Positions 1 to 8,920 of a stretch of DNA of 64,000 nucleotides are shown here, in pieces (positions within the stretch are counted from its first letter, which is position 1; every line of letters begins with the position of its first letter). The position numbers were made by a program, and so were the translations under genes. A model generated the notes under the pieces. That model was not told where the DNA came from, ran no database searches, and saw only the letters and a list, made by a program, of their open reading frames with translations. Source of the stretch: Goodfellowiella coeruleoviolacea (lineage in GTDB: Bacteria > Actinomycetota > Actinomycetes > Mycobacteriales > Pseudonocardiaceae). The stretch covers positions 372,001 through 436,000 of the forward strand of contig NZ_JAMTCK010000002.1 in assembly GCF_024171785.1 (NCBI RefSeq), written 5' to 3'.

Positions 1-297
1 GAGTCAGCCGGGTGGAACAGCGGTTCGCCCCAACGGCGAGGCAGGACCGCACCAGCGGCTGGCCGGCTGCCCGGCTCGCCCGCTCGCGACGGTGGCGACA
101 CCGTCCGGCCGCGGTGGGGATACCAAGCCCGTCCCCACCGCGGCCCCCTGCCGCCCACTGGTCCGCGCCGGCCTCGGCACCGGCGCTGCGCGGCAGTCGG
201 TGCTGGTTGCGGCGCTGGTCCCGGCGCTGAGCCGGGCCCGGGGTTACGGTGGGGCTGCGGACAGGACAAGCAGCAGTCGATCCGGAAGGAACGCGGC
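1..297. other. Left-edge region with no recognisable gene
   Basis: This stretch is very G+C-rich and open in several frames, but none of the translations shows a recognisable domain or a start with a ribosome binding site until 298. It may hold the end of a gene that begins outside the window, but I cannot assign one. The last 60 bases probably carry the promoter and leader of the gene at 298. Confidence 0.4.
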
Positions 298-615
298 ATG
301 CTCACGGTGACAGACGCGGCTGCCCAGGCGATCAGCATGCTCACCGCCAGTGACAGCAACGCCAACGGCAGCCACCAGGCCGGTCTGCGGTTCAGCGTGC
401 AGGAGGAGACCAACGAGGGCGCCGCGCTCGCGGTGACGGTGGCTCAGCACCCCGACGAGGGCGACCAGGTGGTGACCTCCTCGGAAGGCGCCCAGGTGTT
501 CCTGCAACCCGAAGCAGCGGACTACCTCGACGACAAGGTGCTCGACGTGCAGAAGAACGTCAAGGGCGAGTTGAACTTCGCACTGCGCGAGCAGGGCCAG
601 ACCGACTCGATCTGA
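298..615 (+). CDS. HesB/IscA-like protein lacking the Fe-S cysteines
   Basis: The 105-residue product resembles the HesB/IscA (A-type carrier) fold by size and layout: an opening like MLTVTDAAAQAI, a central beta-rich part containing GLRFSVQEE, and a late stretch VFLQPEAADYLDDKVLD. True A-type carriers hold an Fe-S cluster with three cysteines. This protein has no cysteine at all, so cluster transfer of the usual kind is unlikely. The ATG start is supported by GGAAGGA seven bases upstream. It appears monocistronic and is followed by a hairpin. The family call is moderately sure; the function is unknown. Confidence 0.7.
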   Translation: MLTVTDAAAQAISMLTASDSNANGSHQAGLRFSVQEETNEGAALAVTVAQHPDEGDQVVTSSEGAQVFLQPEAADYLDDKVLDVQKNVKGELNFALREQGQTDSI

Positions 616-644
616 CCCACCGCACGCACCGAGCGTCTGGAGTA

Positions 645-664
645 GACAGTCCACTCGGACTGTC
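645..664. terminator. Hairpin between convergent genes, likely bidirectional terminator
   Basis: GACAGTCC and GGACTGTC form an 8-bp perfect stem around the loop ACTC. It lies between the 3' ends of the HesB-like gene and the HxlR gene, which converge. There is no clear U-tract, as is common for actinomycete terminators. Confidence 0.55.
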
Positions 665-725
665 CGGGTGAGCTGCGCCCGGGTGTGGCCGGCCGGATGC
701 GGCCGGCCCGGTTGCGCTGCCCTGC

Positions 726-1247
726 TCAGGCCGCGCCCGCGGTCGCCCGTGGACTCTCCGGGGCCTCCGTCCCCACGGCCCCGGCCTCGCGCCGGTCGTA
801 CTCGACGCGCGCCGCCGCGATTTCGTCCTGGTGTGCCTCGGTCCACGTGACGAGCGCCTGGATGGTGTCGTGCAGCGTCGCCCCCAGCGGCGTCAGCTCG
901 TAGTCCACCCGAGGCGGGACCACGGGGTAGACCGTGCGCCGAACCAGACCGTCGCGCTCCAACTGGCGCAGCGTCACGGCGAGCATGCGCTGGCTGATTC
1001 CGTCGATCTCCCGCCGGAGTTCGGTGAACCGCAGGGTCCGGCGGTCGAGCAGCGCGATGACGAGCAGCGACCACTTGTCCGCCACCCGGTCGAGGATCTG
1101 GCGGACCTCGCACCCCTCCCGTGCGTCCCACTGTCGTACCTGGTCGTCGTCGGTTCCCCGGCAGTGACTGAGTGACTTCGAAATGCCTTCTTCCACAGCT
1201 GACCAGGGTGCATCAGGATCAGAGCGGTAACAAGAGGGAACTGACAT
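726..1247 (-). CDS. HxlR-family winged-helix regulator
   Basis: This is an HxlR/YodB-type DNA-binding regulator. The family hallmark is visible: a cysteine just before the first helix (REGCEVRQILDRVADKWSLL), then the winged HTH with LRREIDGISQRMLAVTLRQL and the wing VPPRVDYELTPLG. In several family members this cysteine senses electrophiles or oxidants. The gene is divergent from an MFS transporter and an FMN-binding protein, which it probably represses. The start is uncertain: ATG at 1247 gives 173 residues, but a GTG at 1196 gives 156, closer to family length; the extra N-terminus has no family counterpart. The C-terminal tail after residue 140 is low-complexity. Confidence 0.85.
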   Translation of the reverse strand: MSVPSCYRSDPDAPWSAVEEGISKSLSHCRGTDDDQVRQWDAREGCEVRQILDRVADKWSLLVIALLDRRTLRFTELRREIDGISQRMLAVTLRQLERDGLVRRTVYPVVPPRVDYELTPLGATLHDTIQALVTWTEAHQDEIAAARVEYDRREAGAVGTEAPESPRATAGAA

Positions 1248-1263
1248 GCGGTCCGGTAACCGG
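1225..1263. promoter_or_regulatory. Candidate HxlR operator in divergent promoter region
   Basis: CGGTAAC occurs as a direct repeat at 1225-1231 and 1254-1260, 29 bp apart (about three helical turns). The second copy is part of the near-perfect palindrome CCGGTAACCGG (1253-1263). The site sits between the regulator and the exporter. That HxlR binds here is inferred from position only. Confidence 0.45.
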
Positions 1264-1315
1264 GCCTCGTCGTGCCCTCGTCCTCCTCCATCCGCTGTGC
1301 TCAAGGAGCCGTTCT

Positions 1316-2812
1316 GTGTCCACACCGTCACTACCCGCTGCCCGCGACGACCGGCTGCGCGGGCGTGCCTGGGGAATGCTCTTCGTGCTGTGCGGCGCGA
1401 TCTTCCTGGAAGGCATCGACGTGGCCATGCTCAACGTGGCCCTGCCGTCGATCCGCGCCGAGCTGGGTCTGTCCACTGGGGAACTGCAGTGGGTGATCAG
1501 TGCGTACGTGCTCGGCTACGGCGGGTTCATGCTGCTGGGCGGCAAGGCCGCCGACCTGTTCGGCCGGCGCCGGATGTTCCTGCTCTGGCTGGGCGTGTTC
1601 CTGCTGTTCTCCGGGCTCGGCGCGTTCGCCTCGACGGGCTGGATGCTCGTGGTCGCCCGGTTCGTCACCGGTGTGGCCGCGGCGTTCATGGCCCCGGCCG
1701 GCCTGTCCATCATCACCACCAGCTTCGCCGAAGGACCCCAGCGGGACAGGGCGCTGCTCATCTACTCCGGCACCGCGGCGGGTGGCTTCTCCATCGGCCT
1801 GGTGGTCGGTGGGCTGCTGACCGCGGTCGACTGGCGGTGGGTGTTCCTGGCCCCGGTGATCCTCACGCTGCTCATCCTGGTCGCCGCGGTGGTCTTCGTG
1901 CCCCGCTCCGAACGGCCCGACCGCGCGGGCCAGCGCGTCGACCTGGTCGGCGCGGTCACCGTGACCGGCGCGATCGTGCTGCTGGTGCTCGCCGTGGAGC
2001 GCGCCGCCCACACCAGTCTGATGTGGACAGTGGTCACCGTCGCCGCCAGCCTCGCGCTGTTCGCGGTCTTCGTGCTGGTCGAGCGCAGGGCGAGGACACC
2101 GCTGGTGCGTCTGGGCATCCTGCGGACGGGATCGCTGCTGCGCGCCAACCTGGCCGCGCTGCTGTTCTCCGCCGGTTTCTTCGGCTTCCAGTTCATCGCC
2201 GTGCTGTACCTGCAGGAACTGCGCGGCTGGTCCACCGTGCAGACCAGCCTCGCGCTGCTGGTGATCGGCATTGACGCGGTGCTCTCGCCGACGCTCACCC
2301 CGAGGCTGGTCAACCGCTTCGGCAACGCCAGGGTCATCCTCGGTGGCCTGGTGCTGGCCGCGCTGTCCTACGCGCTGTTCCTGCCGGTCGGCGCGGACTG
2401 GACGTACGCGGCGATGTTCCCCAGCCTGCTGCTGCTCGGCCTGGCCTTCACCCTGGCCTACGGGCCGCTGACCATCGTGGCCACCGACGGCGTCGCCGAG
2501 GAGGAACAGGGCCTGGCTGGCGGGCTGCTCTACACCTGCTTCCAGTTCGGGGCCGCACTGGGCCTGTCCGCGGTCACCGCGGTCAGCGGGGCCGCCACCG
2601 GGGACGACCGGACGCCGGACGACCTGCTCGACGGCTACCACGCCGGCCTGCTCGTGCCGCTCGTCGCGGCCGTGCTCGCTGCGGTCACCGGCCTGTTCGG
2701 CCTGCGCCGGCGCTCCGCTGCCGCGCGCGCCAACGACGGGACCGGACAGTCCGAACAGTCTGGACGGTCCGAACAGGACGATCCGGCCGTGCCGTCCGGG
2801 GCGCTCCACTGA
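1316..2812 (+). CDS. MFS transporter, DHA2-like (drug exporter type)
   Basis: The 498-residue product is a polytopic membrane protein of the major facilitator superfamily. The N-terminal helix contains LFVLCGAIFLEGIDVAMLNV, typical of EmrB/QacA-type proton antiporters, followed by the helix 2-3 loop GKAADLFGRRRMFL (the MFS motif A region). The length and hydrophobic pattern suit 14 transmembrane helices. It ends in a charged, Ser/Gln/Glu-rich tail. I chose GTG at 1316 because AAGGAG lies seven bases upstream; longer frames read into the promoter. It is probably co-transcribed with the gene at 2859 and controlled by the divergent HxlR regulator. The substrate is unknown; toxic small molecules are the usual cargo of the group. 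Confidence 0.88.
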   Translation: MSTPSLPAARDDRLRGRAWGMLFVLCGAIFLEGIDVAMLNVALPSIRAELGLSTGELQWVISAYVLGYGGFMLLGGKAADLFGRRRMFLLWLGVFLLFSGLGAFASTGWMLVVARFVTGVAAAFMAPAGLSIITTSFAEGPQRDRALLIYSGTAAGGFSIGLVVGGLLTAVDWRWVFLAPVILTLLILVAAVVFVPRSERPDRAGQRVDLVGAVTVTGAIVLLVLAVERAAHTSLMWTVVTVAASLALFAVFVLVERRARTPLVRLGILRTGSLLRANLAALLFSAGFFGFQFIAVLYLQELRGWSTVQTSLALLVIGIDAVLSPTLTPRLVNRFGNARVILGGLVLAALSYALFLPVGADWTYAAMFPSLLLLGLAFTLAYGPLTIVATDGVAEEEQGLAGGLLYTCFQFGAALGLSAVTAVSGAATGDDRTPDDLLDGYHAGLLVPLVAAVLAAVTGLFGLRRRSAAARANDGTGQSEQSGRSEQDDPAVPSGALH

Positions 2813-2858
2813 GCCGGTCGATCACAAACCAGGGCGACACAGCGAGAAGGAGATCAGC

Positions 2859-3404
2859 ATGGCCCGCAAGGTGCACGACTTCGCCGAGATGCAGGGCACG
2901 TTCTTCGCCTACATCAGGGACATCAAGTACGCGACGATGACCACTGTGGACAGAAGAGGGCGGCCGAGAGCACGGGTGCTGCTGCCGATCTGGGAGGTCG
3001 TCGACGGCCGACCCGTCGGCTGGCTCGCCGCCTTCCGGACACCCGTGAAAACCGCACACCTGGCGAACAACCCGCACACCACCTACTCGTACTGGAGTCC
3101 CCGGCAGAACGCGGTGTTCGTGGACAGCGTGTCCACCTGGGTCGATGACGAGCCGACCCGGCGCTACGCCTGGGAGCTGTACCGCTCGGGCAGTCCGGCC
3201 GGCGTCGGCTACGACCCGCACACCTACTGGCCCGGTGGCCCCACCGACCCGGGGTACCAGGTGCTGCGCATCGACGCGTGGCGGGTGCAACTGGTCCGGG
3301 GCACGGACCTGCACAGCACGATCTGGACGGCCGAGGACGGCGCGGCCACTCCGGTGCGAGCGGGCACCGCCGGGCGCCGCACCGAGCCCGGGCGGTCCGA
3401 CTGA
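2859..3404 (+). CDS. Pyridoxamine 5'-phosphate oxidase-like FMN-binding protein
   Basis: The 181-residue product fits the PPOX-like split-barrel family, which binds FMN or F420. The N-terminal half shows the family pattern: YATMTTVDRRGRPRARVLLP followed by a strand containing VGWLAAF, then KTAHLANNPHTTYSYW. The second half contains the tryptophan-rich dimer region. The ATG has AGAAGGAGATC upstream. The gap from the MFS gene is only 46 bp, so both are probably one transcript in an HxlR-controlled stress or detoxification cassette. The actual substrate cannot be told from sequence. Confidence 0.8.
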   Translation: MARKVHDFAEMQGTFFAYIRDIKYATMTTVDRRGRPRARVLLPIWEVVDGRPVGWLAAFRTPVKTAHLANNPHTTYSYWSPRQNAVFVDSVSTWVDDEPTRRYAWELYRSGSPAGVGYDPHTYWPGGPTDPGYQVLRIDAWRVQLVRGTDLHSTIWTAEDGAATPVRAGTAGRRTEPGRSD

Positions 3405-3412
3405 ACACAGCC

Positions 3413-3444
3413 GGGGAGTGGCCGCGCTGACGCGACCACTCCCC
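3413..3444. terminator. Stem-loop terminator after the PPOX-like gene
   Basis: GGGGAGTGG (3413-3421) and CCACTCCCC (3436-3444) form a 9-bp perfect stem around a 14-base loop. It lies just after the stop at 3404 and before the 3' end of the convergent GH9 gene, so it can end transcription from both sides. Confidence 0.65.
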
Positions 3445-3475
3445 GTTCGGTGCGGATCCCGCGGACCCAGCCGAC

Positions 3476-6091
3476 TCAGCCGGTGCGGCAGGTGAGACCG
3501 TTGAGGACGAACAGGGTTGGCTTCGAACTCTTCCCGAGCCCGGACGCCTCGAAGCCGAAGGTCACCGACCGGTTCGGGCCGATGCGGCGGTTCCAGCCCG
3601 CGTCGCTGACCCGGACCCCGGCGCCGGCCTGGTTCACCGTGCCGTTCCACACGCTGGTCACCCGCTGCTCACCCGGGAAGAACCAGCCCAGCGACCAGCC
3701 GTCCACCGCGGTGGCGGTGGTGTTGGTGATGGTCACCTGGCCCAGGAACCGACCCTGGTACTCGCTGTGCACCTGGTAGCTGACCCGGCAGGGGGACTGG
3801 GCCGGCGACCCGGTGCCGGCCTGCTCGGCGGCGAAGGCCGCGGCCCACGCCAGGGGCGCGTTCCAGTTGATCGCCACCTCGTTGGTGGAGTACGACTGGA
3901 TGTCGTCGAGGTAGCACATGGCCGGAGCGCAGCCGGTGAGCTTGTCCTTGGCGACGTCGTCCTCCAGCTGCGAGTCCGGGCCGCCGGCCACCGACCCGGC
4001 CGGCGGGTTCGGCAGGCTGGGGTCGAGCTGGTGGGCCCAGAACCGGTGGTGCTGGTTGTGCGAGGCGCGCTCGCCGTAACCGGTCACATAGGACTGGTTG
4101 AGCGGGTTGCGGCCGAGCAGGTAGTCGAAGCCGCTGAGCACCGCGTCCCGGTACTCGGCCCGGCCGGTGAGGTCGAAGGCCGTGCCCAGCACCACCATGT
4201 TGTTGAGCACCTGGCTGTTGGACCCCCACACGTACCGGCCGCCCTCCGGGGCGTAGGGCACGCCGTAGGCCTGACCGCGCGCGGTCGCCAGGTAGCGGTC
4301 CGCGCCCGCGACGACCGAGGCGCGGATCCGGGCCAGCTCGTCCTGGGGCAGCCGGCTCGGCACGGTGGCCAGGTCGAGGCGGCCGAGCGCGGCGACCGAG
4401 CCCCAGGAGATGCCCCAGTCGGTGAAGACCTCACCGGTGTGGTGCGGGGAAGCGTGGAGCGCGTCGAGGTACTGCTGTTCCCCGGTGGTCAGGTACAGCT
4501 CGGCGGCCGCCCAGTAGAACTCGTCGGTGACGTCGTTGTCGTTGTAGGCGCCGCCGCCGGTGCTGTCGGTGGGCGAGGCGTACACGTCGGGATGGGCCTT
4601 GGCCGCGCTCCACGCCGTGCGCGCCGCGCTCAGGCACCGGGCCGCGAAGGCGGCGTCGTAGGGCTGGAACAGTCGGGCGCACTGCCCGGCCGCCGCGGCC
4701 AGGTTGAGGGTGGCGGCGGTGGACGGCGGGTGCAGTTCCCGGGCCCGGTCGTCCAGCTCCGGGCGCTGGGGCAGCCCGGTCCAGGTGCTGTCGTGCACCT
4801 TGTGGTGCACCATGCCGGCCAGCGGCTGCCCGGCCGGAACCTGCATGCGCAGCAGGAACTCCAGCTCCCAGCGGGCCTCGTCCAGGATGTCGGGCACGCC
4901 GTTGGCGCGCTCGGGAACCCGCAGGCTGCCGTCGCCCAGCGCGTGCGGGTCGGCGGTGGGCGCGGTCCTGGTGCGCTCGAACTCGCTCAGCAGCTGGGCG
5001 GTGGAGATGCCGCCGTTGACCACGTACTTGCCGTGGTCGCCCGCGTCGTACCAGCCGCCGCGCACGTCCAGCCGGTAGTCGCAGACCCCGGGTTGGCAGG
5101 GCACGTCGGTGTCACCCTGGTTGGGTGCCACCCCCAGGTGTCCGGCCGGACGGGCGTAGGCCGCGCCGACCAGGTCGGCGTCGATCGCGATCCCGCTGCG
5201 CTGGTGGTAGAAGAACGCCAGCGAGTCCGCGCGCAGCTGCTGGTAGGCGGTGACGCCCAGGTCGAAGGGCACACTGGTGTCGCCGTCGGCGCGCAGGGTG
5301 AACCCGCTGCCGGTCGCGGTGACCGCGCTGAGGTCGATGTCGTGGGTGTTCTGGTTCGACGTGGGGTCCACACCCCGAGGGCCGGTCGTGCCGGTGGCCA
5401 CCACCGCGCCGGCCGCGTCGACCAGTTCCCAGGCCACCGGCTCGGTGGCGGCGGTGACCAGGGTGGCGTGCCTGGACCCGCCGGCCAGGTAGCCGACCTG
5501 GTTGACCCGCACCCTCGGGCCGGTGTCCGGCTGGTACGGCGGCACCTCGGTGCCGCCCAGCAGGGAGACGTTGTCCAGGCAGAAGGTGTACGCCTGGGCG
5601 CTGCCGCCGATCTGGAAGGCCACCTGTCCGGCCTCGGAGTCGGTGCCCGAGGTGAAGGAGTACTCGAAGTCCTGGGCCGTGCTGGTCAACGGCACGGCCT
5701 CGGACAGCTCGGTCGGGTAGGGCGGGTCGGCCAACTGGACGTTCGCCCTGATCACCACGGGTACCGAGGCGGACGCGGTGAACGAGAGCGTGTAGCCCTC
5801 GCCGGCGACCAGCGGGATGTCGTTCTGGCCGATGATCGCGTCCCACACGTTGGTCGTGCCGGCCGGCACGTCGGCGCAGAGCTGTCCGTCGACAACCTGC
5901 CCGGGCGAGTTGGCCGTCCACCACCAGGATGCGGTGCCCTCGTCAAAGCCGCCGTTGTTGATCTGCTCGACCGGCGCGGCGCTGGCCGCTCCGGGCAGCA
6001 CCGTGGCCAACGGGATGAGCAGGGCGGTCATGGCCGCTGCGTGGCGCGTGCCGCGCGCGAGCCAGCCGCGGCGGCGCGGTAACTGGTTCAA
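3476..6091 (-). CDS. Secreted GH9 cellulase with CBM4/9 and CBM2 modules
   Basis: This 871-residue enzyme hydrolyses beta-1,4-glucan outside the cell. Modules in order: Arg-rich signal peptide (PRRRGWLA; likely cleavage after ASA at residue 38), CBM4/9-type beta-sandwich (about 42-178), Ig-like cellulase N-terminal domain (about 190-280), GH9 catalytic domain (about 285-760) and C-terminal CBM2 bounded by Cys768 and Cys868. Catalytic signatures are present: DAGD at 349-352, the HRFWAH block, and STNE with the acid Glu738. The start is TTG with GGAGG upstream. Codon 4 is TTA (6080-6082), very rare in such genomes. The gene is divergent from cebE and a CebR-box-like palindrome lies 93 bp upstream, so cellobiose-responsive control is likely. 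Confidence 0.93.
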   Translation of the reverse strand: MNQLPRRRGWLARGTRHAAAMTALLIPLATVLPGAASAAPVEQINNGGFDEGTASWWWTANSPGQVVDGQLCADVPAGTTNVWDAIIGQNDIPLVAGEGYTLSFTASASVPVVIRANVQLADPPYPTELSEAVPLTSTAQDFEYSFTSGTDSEAGQVAFQIGGSAQAYTFCLDNVSLLGGTEVPPYQPDTGPRVRVNQVGYLAGGSRHATLVTAATEPVAWELVDAAGAVVATGTTGPRGVDPTSNQNTHDIDLSAVTATGSGFTLRADGDTSVPFDLGVTAYQQLRADSLAFFYHQRSGIAIDADLVGAAYARPAGHLGVAPNQGDTDVPCQPGVCDYRLDVRGGWYDAGDHGKYVVNGGISTAQLLSEFERTRTAPTADPHALGDGSLRVPERANGVPDILDEARWELEFLLRMQVPAGQPLAGMVHHKVHDSTWTGLPQRPELDDRARELHPPSTAATLNLAAAAGQCARLFQPYDAAFAARCLSAARTAWSAAKAHPDVYASPTDSTGGGAYNDNDVTDEFYWAAAELYLTTGEQQYLDALHASPHHTGEVFTDWGISWGSVAALGRLDLATVPSRLPQDELARIRASVVAGADRYLATARGQAYGVPYAPEGGRYVWGSNSQVLNNMVVLGTAFDLTGRAEYRDAVLSGFDYLLGRNPLNQSYVTGYGERASHNQHHRFWAHQLDPSLPNPPAGSVAGGPDSQLEDDVAKDKLTGCAPAMCYLDDIQSYSTNEVAINWNAPLAWAAAFAAEQAGTGSPAQSPCRVSYQVHSEYQGRFLGQVTITNTTATAVDGWSLGWFFPGEQRVTSVWNGTVNQAGAGVRVSDAGWNRRIGPNRSVTFGFEASGLGKSSKPTLFVLNGLTCRTG

Positions 6092-6183
6092 CTAGGAATC
6101 CTCCATCTCGGCCGAGCCGGGATCAGACTGCCGCGCCCACCGATTGGTCGTGCTCTCCGCGTCCGTTGTGTGCCCGCGATTTC

Positions 6184-6197
6184 TAAGAGCGCTCCCA
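6184..6197. promoter_or_regulatory. CebR-box-like operator, GH9-proximal
   Basis: TAAGAGCGCTCCCA matches the known streptomycete CebR operator TGGGAGCGCTCCCA at 12 of 14 positions. It lies 93 bp upstream of the GH9 start. Binding is inferred from similarity and from cebR being encoded in the same locus. Confidence 0.75.
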
Positions 6198-6363
6198 GTT
6201 TTTCCCGGATTCTTCCCTGAGTCAGCTGACAGTGGAGATCGCGGGTGTAAGCATGGTTGCGTCCTGGTTAGTTGCTGTCAACCTGTGGTTACTCCGATTT
6301 GTAACGTGCTGGACACGGCGTCTTGACGCTCGGAGTGGTCGCCGACACACTGACCGCATGATC

Positions 6364-6377
6364 CGGGAGCGCTCCCA
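6364..6377. promoter_or_regulatory. CebR box, cebE-proximal
   Basis: CGGGAGCGCTCCCA matches the CebR consensus at 13 of 14 positions and has a perfect 12-bp palindromic core. It lies 109 bp before the cebE start. A possible -35 (TTGACG, 6323-6328) with a weak -10 near 6346 would place the site just downstream of the transcription start, a normal place for a repressor. Confidence 0.82.
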
Positions 6378-6485
6378 GTTTGGCTGGCGGGACCGCTCTC
6401 ACACCACAACAGCATCTGTCACTGACCTCTGGGGGTTCCTCTCGTTCCCGGGTCAGCGGACGGTCCAGCCAGCAAGGGGCTTGAT

Positions 6486-7775
6486 GTGCGTCAACAGCTA
6501 TGGAGGGCGGTCGCCCTCACCTCGGCCATGCTGGTCACGGGTGGGGCCCTGGCAGCCTGCGGGGGTTCGGACGACGGTCCGGCAGCGGACGGCAAGATCC
6601 ACCTGACCATCGCCACCTTCAACGAGTTCGGGTACGAGAACCTGATCCCGGAGTACGAGGCGAGCCACCCGAACATCAAGATCGAGCAGACCAAGACCGG
6701 TCAGTCGGCACCGCACCACCAGAACCTGCTCACCAAGCTGGGCGCGGGTTCCGGCCTGGCCGACATCGAGGCGATCGAGGAGGGCTTCCTCTCCCAGGTC
6801 CTGGACAAGTCCGGCCAGTTCAACGATCTCAAGGAGATCGGCCCGGCCGACGTCAAGCCCGAGCGGTGGCTGAAGTGGAAGGCCGACGCCGCCACCACCA
6901 AGGACGGCAAGGTGATCGGCTACGGCACCGACATCGGCCCGGTGGCGATGTGCTACCGCAAGGACCTGTTCGAGGCCGCCGGCCTGCCCACCGATCCCGA
7001 GCAGGTCAAGGCGATGTTCGCGACCTGGGACAGCTACTTCGAGGCGGGCAAGCGGTTCGTCGACAACTCCGAGGTCGCCTGGTTCGACTCGGCGTCGCAG
7101 GTCTTCAACGTCATGCAGAACCAGCTGCCGACCGGCTACTACGACACCAGCAACAACCTGGTCATCGAGACCAACGCCGCGATCAAGGCGAACTGGGACA
7201 AGGTGACCAGGGCCGTCACCGAGGGACAGTCGGCCAAGCTGGTCGCGTGGGGGCCGGAGTGGAACACCGGCTTCAAGACGAGTGCCTTCGCCACCAAGAC
7301 CTGCCCCTCCTGGATGATGGGACCGGTTGAGGGGAACTCCGGGCCGGAGAACGCGGGCAAGTGGGCGATCACCGACGCCGTCCCGGGTGGACCCACGAAC
7401 TGGGGCGGTTCCTACCTGACCGTGCCCAAGCAGAGCAAGCACCCCAAGGAAGCCGCCGAACTCGCCGCCTGGCTGACCGCGCCCGAGCAGCAGATCAAGG
7501 CGTTCAAGGCCAAGGGCCCCTTCCCCAGCCAGCTCGGCGCGCTGGACTCGCCCGACCTGCTCTCGCTGGCCAACGACTACTTCGTCACGCCCAACACCGC
7601 GCAGGTGTTCGCCAGCCAGGCCAAGAAGGTCGAGCGCGCGCAGTTCAAGGGCGAGCAGGACGGCAACATCCAGGACAACGTGATCGCCCCGGCCCTGCAG
7701 GCGGTCGAACAGGGCACCGCACCGGATGACGGCTGGAAACAGGCCGTGGAGGGGGCGAAGAAGCTGGCCAAGTGA
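6486..7775 (+). CDS. cebE: Cellobiose/cello-oligosaccharide-binding lipoprotein CebE
   Basis: This is the extracellular solute-binding protein of a CUT1 ABC importer. The 429-residue product starts with a lipoprotein signal whose lipobox LAAC gives Cys25 as the lipidation site. The rest follows the family 1 binding-protein pattern, with ATFNEFGYENLIPEYEASHP near the mature N-terminus and NWGGSYLTVP late. The GTG start has AAGGGG six bases upstream. It is followed by a strong hairpin before cebF, which should leave cebE more abundant than the permeases. Assignment as CebE rests on gene order (cebEFG-bglC-cebR), the CebR boxes and the divergent cellulase. A close paralogue lies at 15948. Confidence 0.88.
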   Translation: MRQQLWRAVALTSAMLVTGGALAACGGSDDGPAADGKIHLTIATFNEFGYENLIPEYEASHPNIKIEQTKTGQSAPHHQNLLTKLGAGSGLADIEAIEEGFLSQVLDKSGQFNDLKEIGPADVKPERWLKWKADAATTKDGKVIGYGTDIGPVAMCYRKDLFEAAGLPTDPEQVKAMFATWDSYFEAGKRFVDNSEVAWFDSASQVFNVMQNQLPTGYYDTSNNLVIETNAAIKANWDKVTRAVTEGQSAKLVAWGPEWNTGFKTSAFATKTCPSWMMGPVEGNSGPENAGKWAITDAVPGGPTNWGGSYLTVPKQSKHPKEAAELAAWLTAPEQQIKAFKAKGPFPSQLGALDSPDLLSLANDYFVTPNTAQVFASQAKKVERAQFKGEQDGNIQDNVIAPALQAVEQGTAPDDGWKQAVEGAKKLAK

Positions 7776-7794
7776 CCCAAGCACACCTGTGCCA

Positions 7795-7830
7795 CCGGCG
7801 GAACGCGGACGAGCCGCGTTCCGCCGGTTT
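7795..7830 (+). terminator. Strong hairpin between cebE and cebF (attenuator or processing stop)
   Basis: CCGGCGGAACGCGG (7795-7808) pairs perfectly with 7814-7827: a 14-bp stem with the 5-base loop ACGAG, followed by TTT. It sits inside the operon, 20 bp after the cebE stop. It can act as a partial terminator or protect a short cebE mRNA. Confidence 0.8.
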
Positions 7831-7900
7831 GGCCGCTGTGGGCGCTCTTGACCGCGCCCGTCCGTCCTGACGCGACAACTTCTGGGAAGGAGGGGAGACA

Positions 7901-8920
7901 TTGTCCGAGGCCACTCTGGACGTCGGCGAGCGGAGCGAACCCGCGCACCGGGCAAGTGCCGGTAGCGGTGAGCCCGACCGGCGCCAGCCGAGGTCGCGCC
8001 CCACGTTCCGGCAGCGCCTGAGCCAGTGGGACGTCAAGTACTCCCCGTATCTCTACATCGCCCCGTTCTTCATCCTGTTCGGGGTGGTCGGGCTGTTCCC
8101 GTTGCTCTACACGGCCTACGTGTCGCTGTACGACTGGGAACTCGCCGACGACACCCCCACGTTCCTGGGGCTGGAGAACTACGTCACGCTGTTCGGTGAC
8201 GCGCAGTTCTGGAACGCGCTGGTCAACACCGTCAGCATCTTCGTGCTCTCCAGCGTTCCGCAGCTCGTCATCGCGGTGTTCCTCGCCGCGCTGCTCAACA
8301 CCAAGCTGCGGGCCCCCACCGGGTGGCGGGTGGCCGTGCTGCTGCCCTACGTGGTCAGCCTGGTGGCGGTCGGCCTCATCTTCAGCAACCTGTTCGGCAG
8401 CAACTTCGGTCTGATCAACTCCCTGTTCGAAATGGTGGGCCTGGACCGGATCGACTGGCAGGCCAACAGGTTCGCCAGCCACATCGCGATCGCCACGATG
8501 GTCAACTGGCGCTGGACGGGCTACAACGCGCTGATCGTGCTGGCCGCCATGCAGGCGATCCCCAAGGACATCTACGAGGCCGCACTGGTCGACGGGGCCA
8601 AGGCGGTGCGCCGGTTCTTCAGCATCACCCTGCCGCTGCTGCGGCCCACTCTGATCTTCGTGGTCGTCACCTCCACCATCGGTGGCCTGCAGATCTTCAC
8701 CGAGCCCAAGCTGTTCGACGCGCGGCCCGGACTGAACACCGGTGGTTCCAGCGGACAGTTCCAGACGATCACCCTCTACATGTACCAGTCCGCCTTCGAG
8801 AATCTCGACTTCGGCTACGCCTCAGCGATCGCCTGGGTGCTGTTCGTGCTGATCCTGGCCATCGCGATGATCAACTTCGTGATCACGCGCCGGCTGGCGT
8901 CCACAGGGGAGGATCGCTGA
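7901..8920 (+). CDS. cebF: CUT1 sugar ABC permease CebF
   Basis: This is one of the two inner-membrane permeases for cello-oligosaccharide import. The 339-residue product has a hydrophilic N-terminus of about 45 residues, then six predicted membrane helices beginning at YLYIAPFFILFGVVGLFPLL. The cytosolic EAA loop that contacts the ATPase is visible as IYEAALVDGAKAVRRFFSITLPLL. The start is TTG, supported by GGAAGGAGGGG about six bases upstream. Its stop overlaps the cebG start (TGATG), so the two are translationally coupled. No ATPase gene is nearby. Confidence 0.9.
   Translation: MSEATLDVGERSEPAHRASAGSGEPDRRQPRSRPTFRQRLSQWDVKYSPYLYIAPFFILFGVVGLFPLLYTAYVSLYDWELADDTPTFLGLENYVTLFGDAQFWNALVNTVSIFVLSSVPQLVIAVFLAALLNTKLRAPTGWRVAVLLPYVVSLVAVGLIFSNLFGSNFGLINSLFEMVGLDRIDWQANRFASHIAIATMVNWRWTGYNALIVLAAMQAIPKDIYEAALVDGAKAVRRFFSITLPLLRPTLIFVVVTSTIGGLQIFTEPKLFDARPGLNTGGSSGQFQTITLYMYQSAFENLDFGYASAIAWVLFVLILAIAMINFVITRRLASTGEDR

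Noticed and set aside
244-1131. Long antisense open frame over the HesB-like gene and regulator, and similar frames opposite most genes
   Set aside because: These are shadows caused by high G+C codon use: Arg/Gly/Pro/His-rich, without domains or ribosome binding sites.
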